A stretch of DNA of 5,632 bases, from contig JBHIER010000245.1 in the NCBI GenBank assembly GCA_046760705.1, forward strand, positions 1 through 5,632. Direction: 5' to 3'. The notes under the pieces are model-generated. The model ran no database searches. It was given only the letters and a program-made list of their open reading frames with translations, and had not been told where the DNA came from. The DNA is from JBHIER01 sp046760705 [NCBI: bacterium]. GTDB lineage: Bacteria; JBHIER01; G020348925. A program made the translations under genes and the position numbers. This document shows positions 1-5,632 of the stretch, one piece after another (position 1 is the stretch's first letter; each line of letters starts with the position of its first letter).

Positions 1-84
1 TTTTTCGGTTGAGCGTCTGCTCCCTGGCTCAAAGAAGATATACCATTTTTCCCATGACCAGAAGGCCCTTTTTGAAAATATCAC
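1..84 (-). CDS. possible start of a further gene, product unknown, cut by window edge
   Basis: After the waaA stop, one minus-strand frame stays open to the left edge. It is open from just after a TGA at 126-124, and the most plausible start is GTG at 84-82 (a TTG at 123 is another). From the GTG it reads MIFSKRAFWSWEKWY and on to a charged segment, unusually rich in Trp and aromatic residues. GAAGG ends 2 nt before the GTG, which is close for an SD. I do not recognise the protein. In related clusters the next gene is often lpxK, but this N-terminus does not look like LpxK. The frame is only 28 codons, so it may be chance; 1-127 otherwise shows nothing clear. Confidence 0.28.
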   Translation of the reverse strand, partial: MIFSKRAFWSWEKWYIFFEPGSRRSTEK

Positions 85-127
85 TACCTTCGGTTGGCAA
101 GGGTGTCCCCAGACATGCGCCAATCAG

Positions 128-1402
128 TTAAAGAACGCCGTGGTGGCGCAGCACCTGAACTGTCCGTGTGGCGACTCCTGAATGGTCCTCCACAACCTTC
201 AGGGCAGATCGGCCTCTTCTCTCTCGTTCGTCGGGGTCTTTGAGCAGGCGGATGACGGTATCGGCAAAATCGTTGCCATTTTTGATCTCAATGCCTCCCT
301 GCTGCTGAATGAGCAGGTCGGTGAGCTGGCGGACGTGGTCTCGGTGAGGCCCAAAGAGGACCGGGACCCCCCACATGGCCGGTTCAAGGGGGTTGTGGCC
401 GCCGCACGGGACCAGGCTGCCACCGACGAAGGCCACGTCGGCAAAGGAGTAGACCTGCGTCAGCTCGCCCATGGTGTCCAGAAGGATGATCCCGGAATCG
501 ATGGAGACGGTGTTGTCAGTGCGGCTCCGGCTCGTAAATTCCATTCCGCGGTTCGACAGAATCCGCTCGACCTCGCCAATTCGGTCGAGGTGCCGGGGAG
601 CCATAATGAAGACGGTTTCCCCTTGGGCCTCTCTCACCTTGGTGTACCCTGGTAGCAGGATCTCTTCTTCGCCGGGACGCGTGCTTCCGGCCACGATCAC
701 CTTTGACCGAGAGGGAATACCCAAAGACTCCCTGGTCACGGTCGATTTGGTCTGGCTGGCCAGAAAACGGAGGAGGTCAAACTTGAGATTGCCCAGAACA
801 GCAACTCTTTCGGGGTCGGCCCCCAGGGCCAGAAAGCGATCCCGGTCGGTCTCCGTCTGGACACACAACAGGTCAAACCGATCCAGAAGGGCGCTCATGA
901 GCCCTTTCACCCGCCTGTACCGATCCACACTTTTGGGGCTCATTCGCCCGTTGATGAGGGCCACCTTGCACCCCCGGTGCTTGGCCCTGACGATCATATT
1001 GGGCCACAGCTCTGTCTCTGTGAGAAGGAGGCTCGTGGGTTGAAGTCGGCGAAGGACCCGATCCACCGCCCAAGGGAGGTCCAAGGGGGCGAGAAAGAGA
1101 CCCTCGGCCGAGGGAATCAACTCCTTGGCCCGTCTCTGTCCTGTGGCTGATGTTGTGGAGACAGCCACCCTCACCAGCGGGCACCACCTTTTGATCTCGT
1201 CCACTACGGTGGCTAAGGCGGCCACCTCCCCCATGGATGCGGCGTGAAACCATACCCCCCTCCCTCCGAGGGCCTCTGAACCGCTCTTGGAAGAGCCCAA
1301 GCGCTGACGAAGGTTGTACCGGTTAAAGAGAACCATGAGGAGAAGAAAGGGAGAGGCAACTACGACGGTCAGATGCAGCAGAATGTTGTAGAGGGCGTAC
1401 AT
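128..1402 (-). CDS. waaA: 3-deoxy-D-manno-octulosonic acid (Kdo) transferase WaaA/KdtA
   Basis: WaaA is a GT30 glycosyltransferase anchored in the inner membrane, facing the cytosol. It transfers Kdo from CMP-Kdo to the lipid A precursor. The 424 residues match the family (E. coli 425). Residues 5-27 form one hydrophobic N-terminal anchor, followed by the FNRYNLRQRLG start of the catalytic part. WFHAASMGEVAA (51-62) contains Glu58, equivalent to the catalytic Glu of the SxGE motif. TETELWPN is at 128-135, AGSTRPGEEE at 238-247, MAPRHLDR at 267-274, and GGHNPLEPA at 334-342 is the nucleotide-sugar-binding segment. Whether the enzyme adds one, two or more Kdo units cannot be judged from the sequence. 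The ATG at 1402 has only a weak GAG SD (1410-1408) that overlaps the upstream stop codon, so translation probably depends on ribosomes finishing the DUF374 gene. The stop is TAA at 130-128. Confidence 0.97.
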   Translation of the reverse strand: MYALYNILLHLTVVVASPFLLLMVLFNRYNLRQRLGSSKSGSEALGGRGVWFHAASMGEVAALATVVDEIKRWCPLVRVAVSTTSATGQRRAKELIPSAEGLFLAPLDLPWAVDRVLRRLQPTSLLLTETELWPNMIVRAKHRGCKVALINGRMSPKSVDRYRRVKGLMSALLDRFDLLCVQTETDRDRFLALGADPERVAVLGNLKFDLLRFLASQTKSTVTRESLGIPSRSKVIVAGSTRPGEEEILLPGYTKVREAQGETVFIMAPRHLDRIGEVERILSNRGMEFTSRSRTDNTVSIDSGIILLDTMGELTQVYSFADVAFVGGSLVPCGGHNPLEPAMWGVPVLFGPHRDHVRQLTDLLIQQQGGIEIKNGNDFADTVIRLLKDPDERERRGRSALKVVEDHSGVATRTVQVLRHHGVL

Positions 1403-1408
1403 CGTGTC

Positions 1409-2068
1409 TCAATCGAAAAAGGAGTCGGCCTGTTCCGAGATTCTGTTCAGACTCCGTTCCAGCTCGGCCCGTTTCTCTTCCAGAAGGGCGGATGAGGCGT
1501 CTGGAGGAACGAATATGGGATCGCCGTACACCACCACGCATCGGGAGAAGGGTTTTGGGATCATGAAACCGTCCCAACTCTTCAGGGTAGTTGGGTTTGA
1601 GGCTCCGTGGGTGATAGGAATGATGGGACTTTTGCTCAGTTGGGCCAAGCGGAGGACGCCGGGCTGGACTTTACAGGGCGGCCCTTGAGGGCCGTCGGGG
1701 GTGATGGCCACGTCGAAACCGGAGGTAACCTTGTTGAGGAGGTCCTGAAACCCCCTGGCCCCTCCGCTAGTTGAGGACCCTCGCACGGCCCCGTAGCCTA
1801 CTCTCTCCACTATCCGGGTGGCCAGCTCCCCGTCGCGGTGTCGGCTGACCAGCACGTGGACCCTTCGATCCCGATACATGTATATGAGGGGCAACATTCG
1901 GCCGTGCCACAGGGCATAGATGAGCCCCTTTCCCCTGACTCGCCTCCTTTCGGCCTGCTCTCTCTTCACCGTTGTGTATCGCCAGGTTCTCCCCAATATT
2001 CTGATGAAGAGGGAGCCCAGCGTCGGGGCTGCCAAGAGGGACAGCTCGTTGAGTAACCGCTTCTTCAT
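1409..2068 (-). CDS. DUF374 lysophospholipid acyltransferase-family protein, probable lipid A secondary acyltransferase (LpxJ-like)
   Basis: The 219-residue protein carries the DUF374 motifs in order: ALWHGRMLP (52-60), VSRHRDGELA (74-83), VRGSSTSGGARG (95-106), ITPDGPQGP (122-130), GVLRLAQLSKSPIIP (137-151) and KSWDGFMIPKPF (163-174). The His/Asp of SRHRDGE probably act as the acyltransferase catalytic pair, and RGSS and TPDGP form the rest of the active-site surface. The N-terminus (about 1-27) is mildly hydrophobic with basic residues, fitting inner-membrane attachment. DUF374 members include LpxJ of Helicobacter and Campylobacter, a late lipid A acyltransferase unlike LpxL/LpxM in sequence. 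The position between lpxB and waaA fits secondary acylation close to the Kdo step, but acyl chain and position cannot be read. The ATG at 2068 overlaps the lpxB TGA in ATGA. The stop (TGA 1411-1409) is 6 nt before waaA. Confidence 0.93.
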   Translation of the reverse strand: MKKRLLNELSLLAAPTLGSLFIRILGRTWRYTTVKREQAERRRVRGKGLIYALWHGRMLPLIYMYRDRRVHVLVSRHRDGELATRIVERVGYGAVRGSSTSGGARGFQDLLNKVTSGFDVAITPDGPQGPPCKVQPGVLRLAQLSKSPIIPITHGASNPTTLKSWDGFMIPKPFSRCVVVYGDPIFVPPDASSALLEEKRAELERSLNRISEQADSFFD

Positions 2069-3234
2069 GGGCCGCTCCTGCGGAGTGAGGAGGGGGCCCG
2101 GGTCCCTCTCAAGAGATCCAAGGCGATCTGTGCTGTCCTCGCCGAGGCTCCCTCTTCACCCAACTGCTGTCGAACCTTCATCATCTCCGATCGCATCCCT
2201 TCTCGGCGCTCCTGGTCCCTTAGCAGGAGGAGAGCTTCGGAGGCCACCCTCGCCGGGGTCGCATCGAACTGGATGCACTCCGGAACGATCTGTTTGCCGG
2301 CGATGATATTGACCAATCCGATATGGGGCACCCTCACTAAACGTTGTCCGATCAGCCACGTGATGAAGCCGACCTTATACAGGATGAGGCTCGGTGTGCC
2401 GTAGCAGGCCGCCTCCAGAGTGGCCGTGCCCGAGGCGATGAGAAGAAGGTCGGCGTATCTCATCACCTCGTGGGTAGAGCCTCGAATCACAACCGTCTCG
2501 GCACGATGCAGGCCGATCGTCCGCTCAATCTGATGCACGTCGACCGCGGAAGCAGCGGCGACCACGACCTGAAGATCGCCGATCTCTGCTCGGATAATCC
2601 TTGCGGCCTTGAGCATAACCGGCAACAGGCGTCCGATTTCGGCCGGCCGGCTTCCGGGCAGCAGCCCCAGAAGTGGCCCGGAGTTGCGCAAACCGTATCG
2701 GCGGTAAAACTCCTCCTTCATCAGGACCGGATCCAAGCTCTCCAAGAGGGGATGCCCCACGAACTCGACATCGACACCGGCTTGGCGGTACAAGTCGACT
2801 TCAAAAGGGAGGATGACGGCCACCTTCTCAACGTAACGGGCAATGGTTTTGATCCGCCCGGCCCCCCAGGCCCACACCTGGGGAGCGATGTAATAGAGGA
2901 CCGGAATCGACATCCGGGCAGCCACCCTCGCCAACTGCAGGTTGAAGCCAGGATAATCGATCAAGATCACCAGATCCGGTCGTCTCTGCTCCATGAGGCG
3001 ACGGAATTGGCCCAGCACCCGTCTGACAAAGGGCAGTTGGCGAACCACTTCGGCGAGACCTACCAGACCCATCCGATCGATGTGATACCTCAGTTCCACA
3101 CCGTTATTTTTCATCTCGTTTCCGCCGATCCCGAAGAATTTTAGGTCAGAAGCTCGCTTGTGCATCTCCCGGACTAAGTGTGCTCCGTGAAGGTCCCCTG
3201 AAACTTCACCTGCGGAAATGAGGACAGTCGGCAT
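2065..3234 (-). CDS. lpxB: lipid-A-disaccharide synthase LpxB
   Basis: LpxB is a GT19 glycosyltransferase, peripheral on the inner membrane. It joins UDP-2,3-diacylglucosamine and lipid X to make the beta-1',6 tetra-acyl disaccharide 1-phosphate. The 389 residues are normal for the family (E. coli 382). Signatures in order are ISAGEVSGDLHG (6-17), LVILIDYPGFN (88-98), YYIAPQVWAWG (114-124), VEFVGHPLLE (156-165), LLPGSRPAEI (191-200), ASGTATLEAA (267-276) and LVNIIAGKQIVPE (307-319). Asp93 and Arg196 line up with E. coli Asp98 and Arg201, which are needed for activity. The start is ATG at 3234, because it gives the canonical MPTVLISAGE N-terminus and has a strong SD directly upstream. Its TGA overlaps the ATG of the next gene by 4 nt, suggesting translational coupling. 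The last dozen residues (TRAPSSLRRSGP) are a loose, basic tail. Confidence 0.98.
   Translation of the reverse strand: MPTVLISAGEVSGDLHGAHLVREMHKRASDLKFFGIGGNEMKNNGVELRYHIDRMGLVGLAEVVRQLPFVRRVLGQFRRLMEQRRPDLVILIDYPGFNLQLARVAARMSIPVLYYIAPQVWAWGAGRIKTIARYVEKVAVILPFEVDLYRQAGVDVEFVGHPLLESLDPVLMKEEFYRRYGLRNSGPLLGLLPGSRPAEIGRLLPVMLKAARIIRAEIGDLQVVVAAASAVDVHQIERTIGLHRAETVVIRGSTHEVMRYADLLLIASGTATLEAACYGTPSLILYKVGFITWLIGQRLVRVPHIGLVNIIAGKQIVPECIQFDATPARVASEALLLLRDQERREGMRSEMMKVRQQLGEEGASARTAQIALDLLRGTRAPSSLRRSGP
2075..2079 (-). promoter_or_regulatory. ribosome binding site of the DUF374 gene
   Basis: AGGAG on the minus strand lies 6 nt before the ATG at 2068, inside the 3' end of lpxB. This good SD, together with the ATGA overlap, fixes the start and suggests coupled translation. 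Confidence 0.7.
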
Positions 3235-3235
3235 A

Positions 3236-3244
3236 CCTCCCCTT
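3236..3244 (-). promoter_or_regulatory. ribosome binding site of lpxB
   Basis: The minus strand reads AAGGGGAGG and then a single T before the ATG at 3234. The GGAGG part is unusually close to the start codon. The AAGGG part, about 5 nt away, is the more likely site of 16S pairing. No alternative in-frame start would improve the spacing without removing the AGEVSGD motif. Confidence 0.7.
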
Positions 3245-3247
3245 GGA

Positions 3248-4318
3248 TCAGAAGTTGGCCCGGAGGCGGGCCGAATGGACCTTCACGCCCTCGACGATCT
3301 GAAGGCCCACCTTGAGTGCGTCCCGGCCGTCCTCACCGGAGACGACCGGCCGCCGGCCCGTTTGGACCGCCCGGAGGAAAGACTGCAGCTCCAACTTCAG
3401 GGGTTCTTCCTTCTGAACCAGGGGGCGTTCGCACAGAATTCTGTTCCCCTTAGTTCCCAGTTCGATCTGTCCAAAATCGGGGGAGAGTTGCTGAGTTTCT
3501 CTGCCGGCCAGATCCGGGCCGACCAGGCGGAACATCTCCGCCTGGCCTTCCAAAAAGTCCAGAGTGATGTAAGCGTTGTGCTGGAAGATGCGCATCTTTC
3601 GCATCCGCTTCCGGGCAATCCGGCTGGCCGTAAGATTGGCCACACACCCATTCTTGAACAGGATCCTGCCGTTGGCTATATCCTCCTTCTCAGAGACAAC
3701 CCCGACGCCCACCGCATCGACTCGCTCGATGGGGCTTTTGACCAAGCTCAGGACAATGTCCACATCGTGGATCATCAGATCGAGGACAACGCTCACGTCG
3801 GTCCCTCGGGGATCAAAGGGGGCCAACCGGTGGGATTCGATAAACAGAGGCTTTATGGAGAAGTCTTTTAGGGCCCGCATGGCTCCATTGAACCGTTCGA
3901 TGTGGCCTACCTGGAGGACAAGGTTCTTTCTGTTTGCATCGTCGATGAGAGCCTCCGCCTCTTCGAGGGTCCTTGTTATCGGCTTCTCGATCAGGAGGTG
4001 AACCCCTCTGTCGAAAACCAATCTTGCGACCTCGTAGTGGGAGAGAGTGGGGACAGCGATGCTCACTGCCTCCACCCGTTCCAACAGGGCCTCGCATTCT
4101 GGAAAGGCTCTGGTGCCCAGAGTACGGCACCGCTCCCGGGCCTTGACCAGATCGATGTCATAGCCGCCCATCAGTCTGGCCTCTTTCAGCTCCGAATAGA
4201 CCCGCAGATGTTGGCGCCCCAAATGGCCCAGACCGATCACTCCCACTCGAATAGCCTTCACTGTGTTGGCGCTCCCATTGTTAACGGCGGCTGCTTTGCT
4301 GTCGCCAGAAAGCATCAC
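3248..4318 (-). CDS. Gfo/Idh/MocA-family NAD(P)-dependent oxidoreductase in lipid A cluster
   Basis: This is a predicted cytosolic nucleotide-dependent sugar (possibly UDP-sugar) dehydrogenase. Counting from GTG at 4318 there are 356 residues. A Rossmann segment VGVIGLGHLG (25-34) holds the GxGxxG dinucleotide motif. The family motif EKPITRTLEEAE is at 111-122 with the usual catalytic-area Lys112. GHIERFN (138-144) and MIHDVDIVLSL (182-192) supply the substrate-domain motifs, His184 and Asp187 being the typical pair. The first 19 residues are low-complexity and absent from what I know of the family. GTG at 4261-4259, 10 nt after GGGAG (4276-4272), gives VKAIRVGVIG and about 337 residues, and is the better start; ATG at 4315 is a third choice. 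The TGA at 3250-3248 is 13 nt before lpxB. Some family members beside lpx genes are GnnA, which oxidises UDP-GlcNAc at C3 for amide-linked lipid A. That role here is inference, and no partner aminotransferase lies in the window. Confidence 0.92.
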   Translation of the reverse strand: MMLSGDSKAAAVNNGSANTVKAIRVGVIGLGHLGRQHLRVYSELKEARLMGGYDIDLVKARERCRTLGTRAFPECEALLERVEAVSIAVPTLSHYEVARLVFDRGVHLLIEKPITRTLEEAEALIDDANRKNLVLQVGHIERFNGAMRALKDFSIKPLFIESHRLAPFDPRGTDVSVVLDLMIHDVDIVLSLVKSPIERVDAVGVGVVSEKEDIANGRILFKNGCVANLTASRIARKRMRKMRIFQHNAYITLDFLEGQAEMFRLVGPDLAGRETQQLSPDFGQIELGTKGNRILCERPLVQKEEPLKLELQSFLRAVQTGRRPVVSGEDGRDALKVGLQIVEGVKVHSARLRANF

Positions 4319-4423
4319 GTCGAGAGGTCAAAGAGTCCAAAAGTCCTGAAATGTAGCGACATAGATCAAACAATTTCACTCTCTTTTGCTGACCTTCTTT
4401 TTGACCTTTCGACTCTTCGACTT
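4319..4423 (-). repeat. spacer with two inverted clusters of a GTC-purine unit (imperfect long hairpin)
   Basis: This 105-nt stretch lies between the lpxA stop and the oxidoreductase reading frame. Near its right end the minus strand reads GTCGAAGA, GTCGAAAG, GTCAAAAAGAAG, GTCAGC (4421 downwards). Near its left end the plus strand reads GTCGAGAG, GTCAAAGA, GTCCAAAA, GTCCTGAA (4319-4350). The two clusters are thus inverted relative to each other. In one register 4319-4335 pairs with 4397-4413 at 15 of 17 positions. In another, 4327-4345 pairs with 4403-4421 at 16 of 19. A smaller perfect inverted repeat, TGAAAT (4347-4352) with ATTTCA (4373-4378), sits inside. No T-run follows the arm on the minus strand, so it is not a standard terminator. 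It could be an intercistronic mRNA structure, a protein-binding array or a decayed repeat element. Confidence 0.6.
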
Positions 4424-5197
4424 CTATCGGATGATACCCCGCTCGCTCCGTTCAATGAAATCGATGATCGTTCGAATCTCCTCGGTGAGAGCGAGCTCCT
4501 CCTTCATCCGTTGCACGGCCTGAGAGACATTCAGTTGAGATCGAAACAGAAGGTGGTAGGCTTTTTTCAAGTGACCGATGGTCTCATCGGGAAAACCGCG
4601 GCGCTTCAGGCCGATCAGATTGAGCCCGGCCACCTTGAGCGGATAGCCACCGGCCCTGACGTATGGGGGGACGTCCTTGGGTACCCTGTAGCCGCCCCCG
4701 ATGATGGAGTGGCAGCCGATCTTGATGAACTGGTGGATGGCCACAACACCTCCGACGTTGGCGTAGTCGTGAATCTCGGTATGGCCACCCATATTGACGG
4801 CGTTGGCCAAGATGACGTGATTGCCGATGCGGCAATCGTGAGCGATGTGGACGTAGGCCATGATAAAGCAGCCCCTGCCGATCACTGTCCTCCCGCTTTC
4901 GGCCGTGCCGCGGTGCAAGGCGCAGAACTCCCGGATGATGGTCATATCGCCGATCTCTAATGTAGTTGGTTCGCCCTCGTATTTCAAATCCTGGGGCGCG
5001 TCTCCCAAAACAGCACTGGAGTGGATCCTGCATCCTTTTCCGATCCGAGTGCCCGAAAGGAGCAGAACGTGCGAGGCGATCTTGGTCTCGTCGCCAACAA
5101 CCGTATCGCCCTCAACGACGGTATACGGTCCGATCTGCACATCCTGTCCAATCTCAGCCTTCGGATCGACGATGGCCGTTGGATGAATACGAACCAA
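4424..5197 (-). CDS. lpxA: acyl-ACP--UDP-N-acetylglucosamine O-acyltransferase LpxA
   Basis: LpxA is a cytosolic homotrimer that moves a 3-hydroxyacyl chain from ACP to the 3-position of UDP-GlcNAc, the first step of lipid A synthesis. The 257 residues (E. coli 262) show the left-handed beta-helix hexapeptide repeats from about residue 2 to 180 (HPTAIVDPKAEIG, VQIGPYTVVEG). The helical C-terminal domain follows, with the conserved NLIGLKRRGF block at 193-202. HIAHDC at 117-122 carries the catalytic His120, equivalent to E. coli His125. His139 and His155 align with E. coli His144 and His160. Gly168 aligns with E. coli Gly173, the acyl-length ruler, so a long (about C14) acyl chain is a reasonable inference. 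The start appears to be TTG at 5197-5195, because it gives the expected N-terminus (VRIHPTAIV) and has a G-rich SD just upstream; no ATG or GTG fits. The stop is TAG at 4426-4424, followed in frame by 15 Lys/Arg-rich codons before TGA. Confidence 0.97.
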   Translation of the reverse strand: MVRIHPTAIVDPKAEIGQDVQIGPYTVVEGDTVVGDETKIASHVLLLSGTRIGKGCRIHSSAVLGDAPQDLKYEGEPTTLEIGDMTIIREFCALHRGTAESGRTVIGRGCFIMAYVHIAHDCRIGNHVILANAVNMGGHTEIHDYANVGGVVAIHQFIKIGCHSIIGGGYRVPKDVPPYVRAGGYPLKVAGLNLIGLKRRGFPDETIGHLKKAYHLLFRSQLNVSQAVQRMKEELALTEEIRTIIDFIERSERGIIR

Positions 5198-5200
5198 AAT

Positions 5201-5209
5201 CCCCCTGCC
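5201..5209 (-). promoter_or_regulatory. ribosome binding site of lpxA
   Basis: On the minus strand the run GGCAGGGGG ends 3 nt before the TTG at 5197. Counting from its AGG core, the distance is about 6 nt. It is the only SD-like run in the fabZ-lpxA spacer that fits the LpxA reading frame, so it supports the TTG start. Confidence 0.5.
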
Positions 5210-5229
5210 TTCTTATGCCCTCTACCTTT

Positions 5230-5632
5230 TTACTTTTCCACGATCGTGGCCATGAGAGTGGCCTCAGCCACCAGGTCCCCTGAGACAAAGGCCTTGCCCT
5301 CCATCTTACAGGTGTTCCGCCGGAATTTGAGCATCTCCAATTCAAATCGGATCTGATCACCGGGGTGTACCGGTTTGCGAAAACGGACCCCATCGAGGCC
5401 CATGAAATAGACGAGCTTGTCCTCCGGCTCCTCCACCGTGTTGAGGAGCAGCACCCCGCCGACCTGGGCCATGGCCTCAACGATCAACACTCCGGGCATG
5501 ATGGGATGACCGGGAAAGTGGCCGTCGAAGAAAGGTTCATTGATGGTCACGTTCTTGAGGCCGATGACCCTTTTTCTGGGCTCCAGATCGATGATCCGAT
5601 CCACTAAGAGAAATGGGTAGCGGTGGGGCATA
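5230..5632 (-). CDS. fabZ: 3-hydroxyacyl-[ACP] dehydratase FabZ, 5' end cut by window edge
   Basis: FabZ removes water from (3R)-3-hydroxyacyl-ACP to give trans-2-enoyl-ACP in cytosolic type II fatty acid synthesis. The visible 133 residues open with the FabZ signature PHRYPFLLVDR and contain the hot-dog-fold active-site segment GHFPGHPIMPGVLIVEAMAQ at visible residues 37-56. The first His of that segment (visible H38) and Glu 14 residues later (E52) match the catalytic His/Glu pair of the family. The Met at 5631-5629 precedes PHRYPF, where family members normally have about a dozen more residues. It is therefore probably internal, and the true start lies beyond the right edge. The stop is TAA at 5232-5230, 32 nt before lpxA. 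The HRYPF signature and the lpxA neighbour favour FabZ over FabA. An LpxC-FabZ fusion, known in some phyla, cannot be excluded because the N-terminus is missing. Confidence 0.96.
   Translation of the reverse strand, partial: MPHRYPFLLVDRIIDLEPRKRVIGLKNVTINEPFFDGHFPGHPIMPGVLIVEAMAQVGGVLLLNTVEEPEDKLVYFMGLDGVRFRKPVHPGDQIRFELEMLKFRRNTCKMEGKAFVSGDLVAEATLMATIVEK

Noticed and set aside
11-32. TGAGC/GCTCA inverted repeat near the left edge as a terminator
   Set aside because: The stem is only 5 bp with a 12-nt loop and has no T-run in the transcript direction.
2065-2068. Overlap of lpxB and the DUF374 gene as a frameshift or fusion
   Set aside because: Both proteins have complete family motifs and normal ends. 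ATGA is an ordinary coupled-translation junction.
2344-3144. 266-codon plus-strand open frame antisense to lpxB
   Set aside because: There is no domain signature or convincing SD, and the opposite strand carries all LpxB motifs intact.
3218-3871. 217-codon plus-strand open frame antisense to the oxidoreductase
   Set aside because: It is a shadow of the real gene, with no motif and no supporting start signal.
3902-4960. 352-codon plus-strand open frame across the oxidoreductase, spacer and lpxA
   Set aside because: It lies antisense to two well-identified genes, shows no recognisable motif, and its composition mirrors the complementary strand. It is a shadow of GC-rich codon use.
5629-5631. 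ATG at the right edge as the fabZ start
   Set aside because: The family normally has about a dozen residues before PHRYPF, and the codon lies at the window limit, so it is more likely an internal Met.

Overview
The window is a single-strand block of outer-membrane (lipid A / Kdo) biosynthesis genes, all read on the minus strand, so the transcriptional order runs from the right edge to the left. The order is fabZ (5' end cut by the window), lpxA, a Gfo/Idh/MocA-family oxidoreductase, lpxB, a DUF374 lipid A acyltransferase-like gene, and waaA (kdtA). A short, weakly supported open frame follows at the left edge. The host must be a Gram-negative, LPS-making bacterium. The fairly GC-rich composition and the oxidoreductase and DUF374 genes set among the classic lpx genes resemble what I recall of Desulfobacterota (former Deltaproteobacteria) and nearby phyla. 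That placement is from memory and is not proven by the sequence.

Layout: 5632-5230 is the C-terminal most of FabZ. A 32-nt spacer carries a Shine-Dalgarno (SD) sequence. 5197-4424 is LpxA, apparently with a TTG start. 4423-4319 is the only sizeable spacer inside the block. It contains two inverted clusters of a short GTC-purine unit that no gene explains. 4318 (or more likely 4261) to 3248 is the oxidoreductase. 13 nt later comes LpxB (3234-2065), whose TGA overlaps the ATG of the DUF374 gene (2068-1409) in an ATGA junction. Six nt later WaaA starts (1402-128). 1-127 holds only a candidate gene start.

How the genes work together: LpxA puts the first 3-hydroxyacyl chain on the UDP-amino sugar. 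FabZ dehydrates the same 3-hydroxyacyl-ACP pool and so competes for the substrate. LpxB joins two acylated glucosamine units into the disaccharide. WaaA adds Kdo. The DUF374 protein probably adds a secondary acyl chain at about the Kdo stage. The oxidoreductase may alter the sugar precursor, as GnnA does with UDP-GlcNAc, but its substrate cannot be read from the sequence. Tight spacing, the 4-base overlap and the lack of long gaps suggest one transcript, with the lpxA/oxidoreductase spacer the only obvious place for an internal control or processing site. No mobile element, tRNA, rRNA or CRISPR array was seen.
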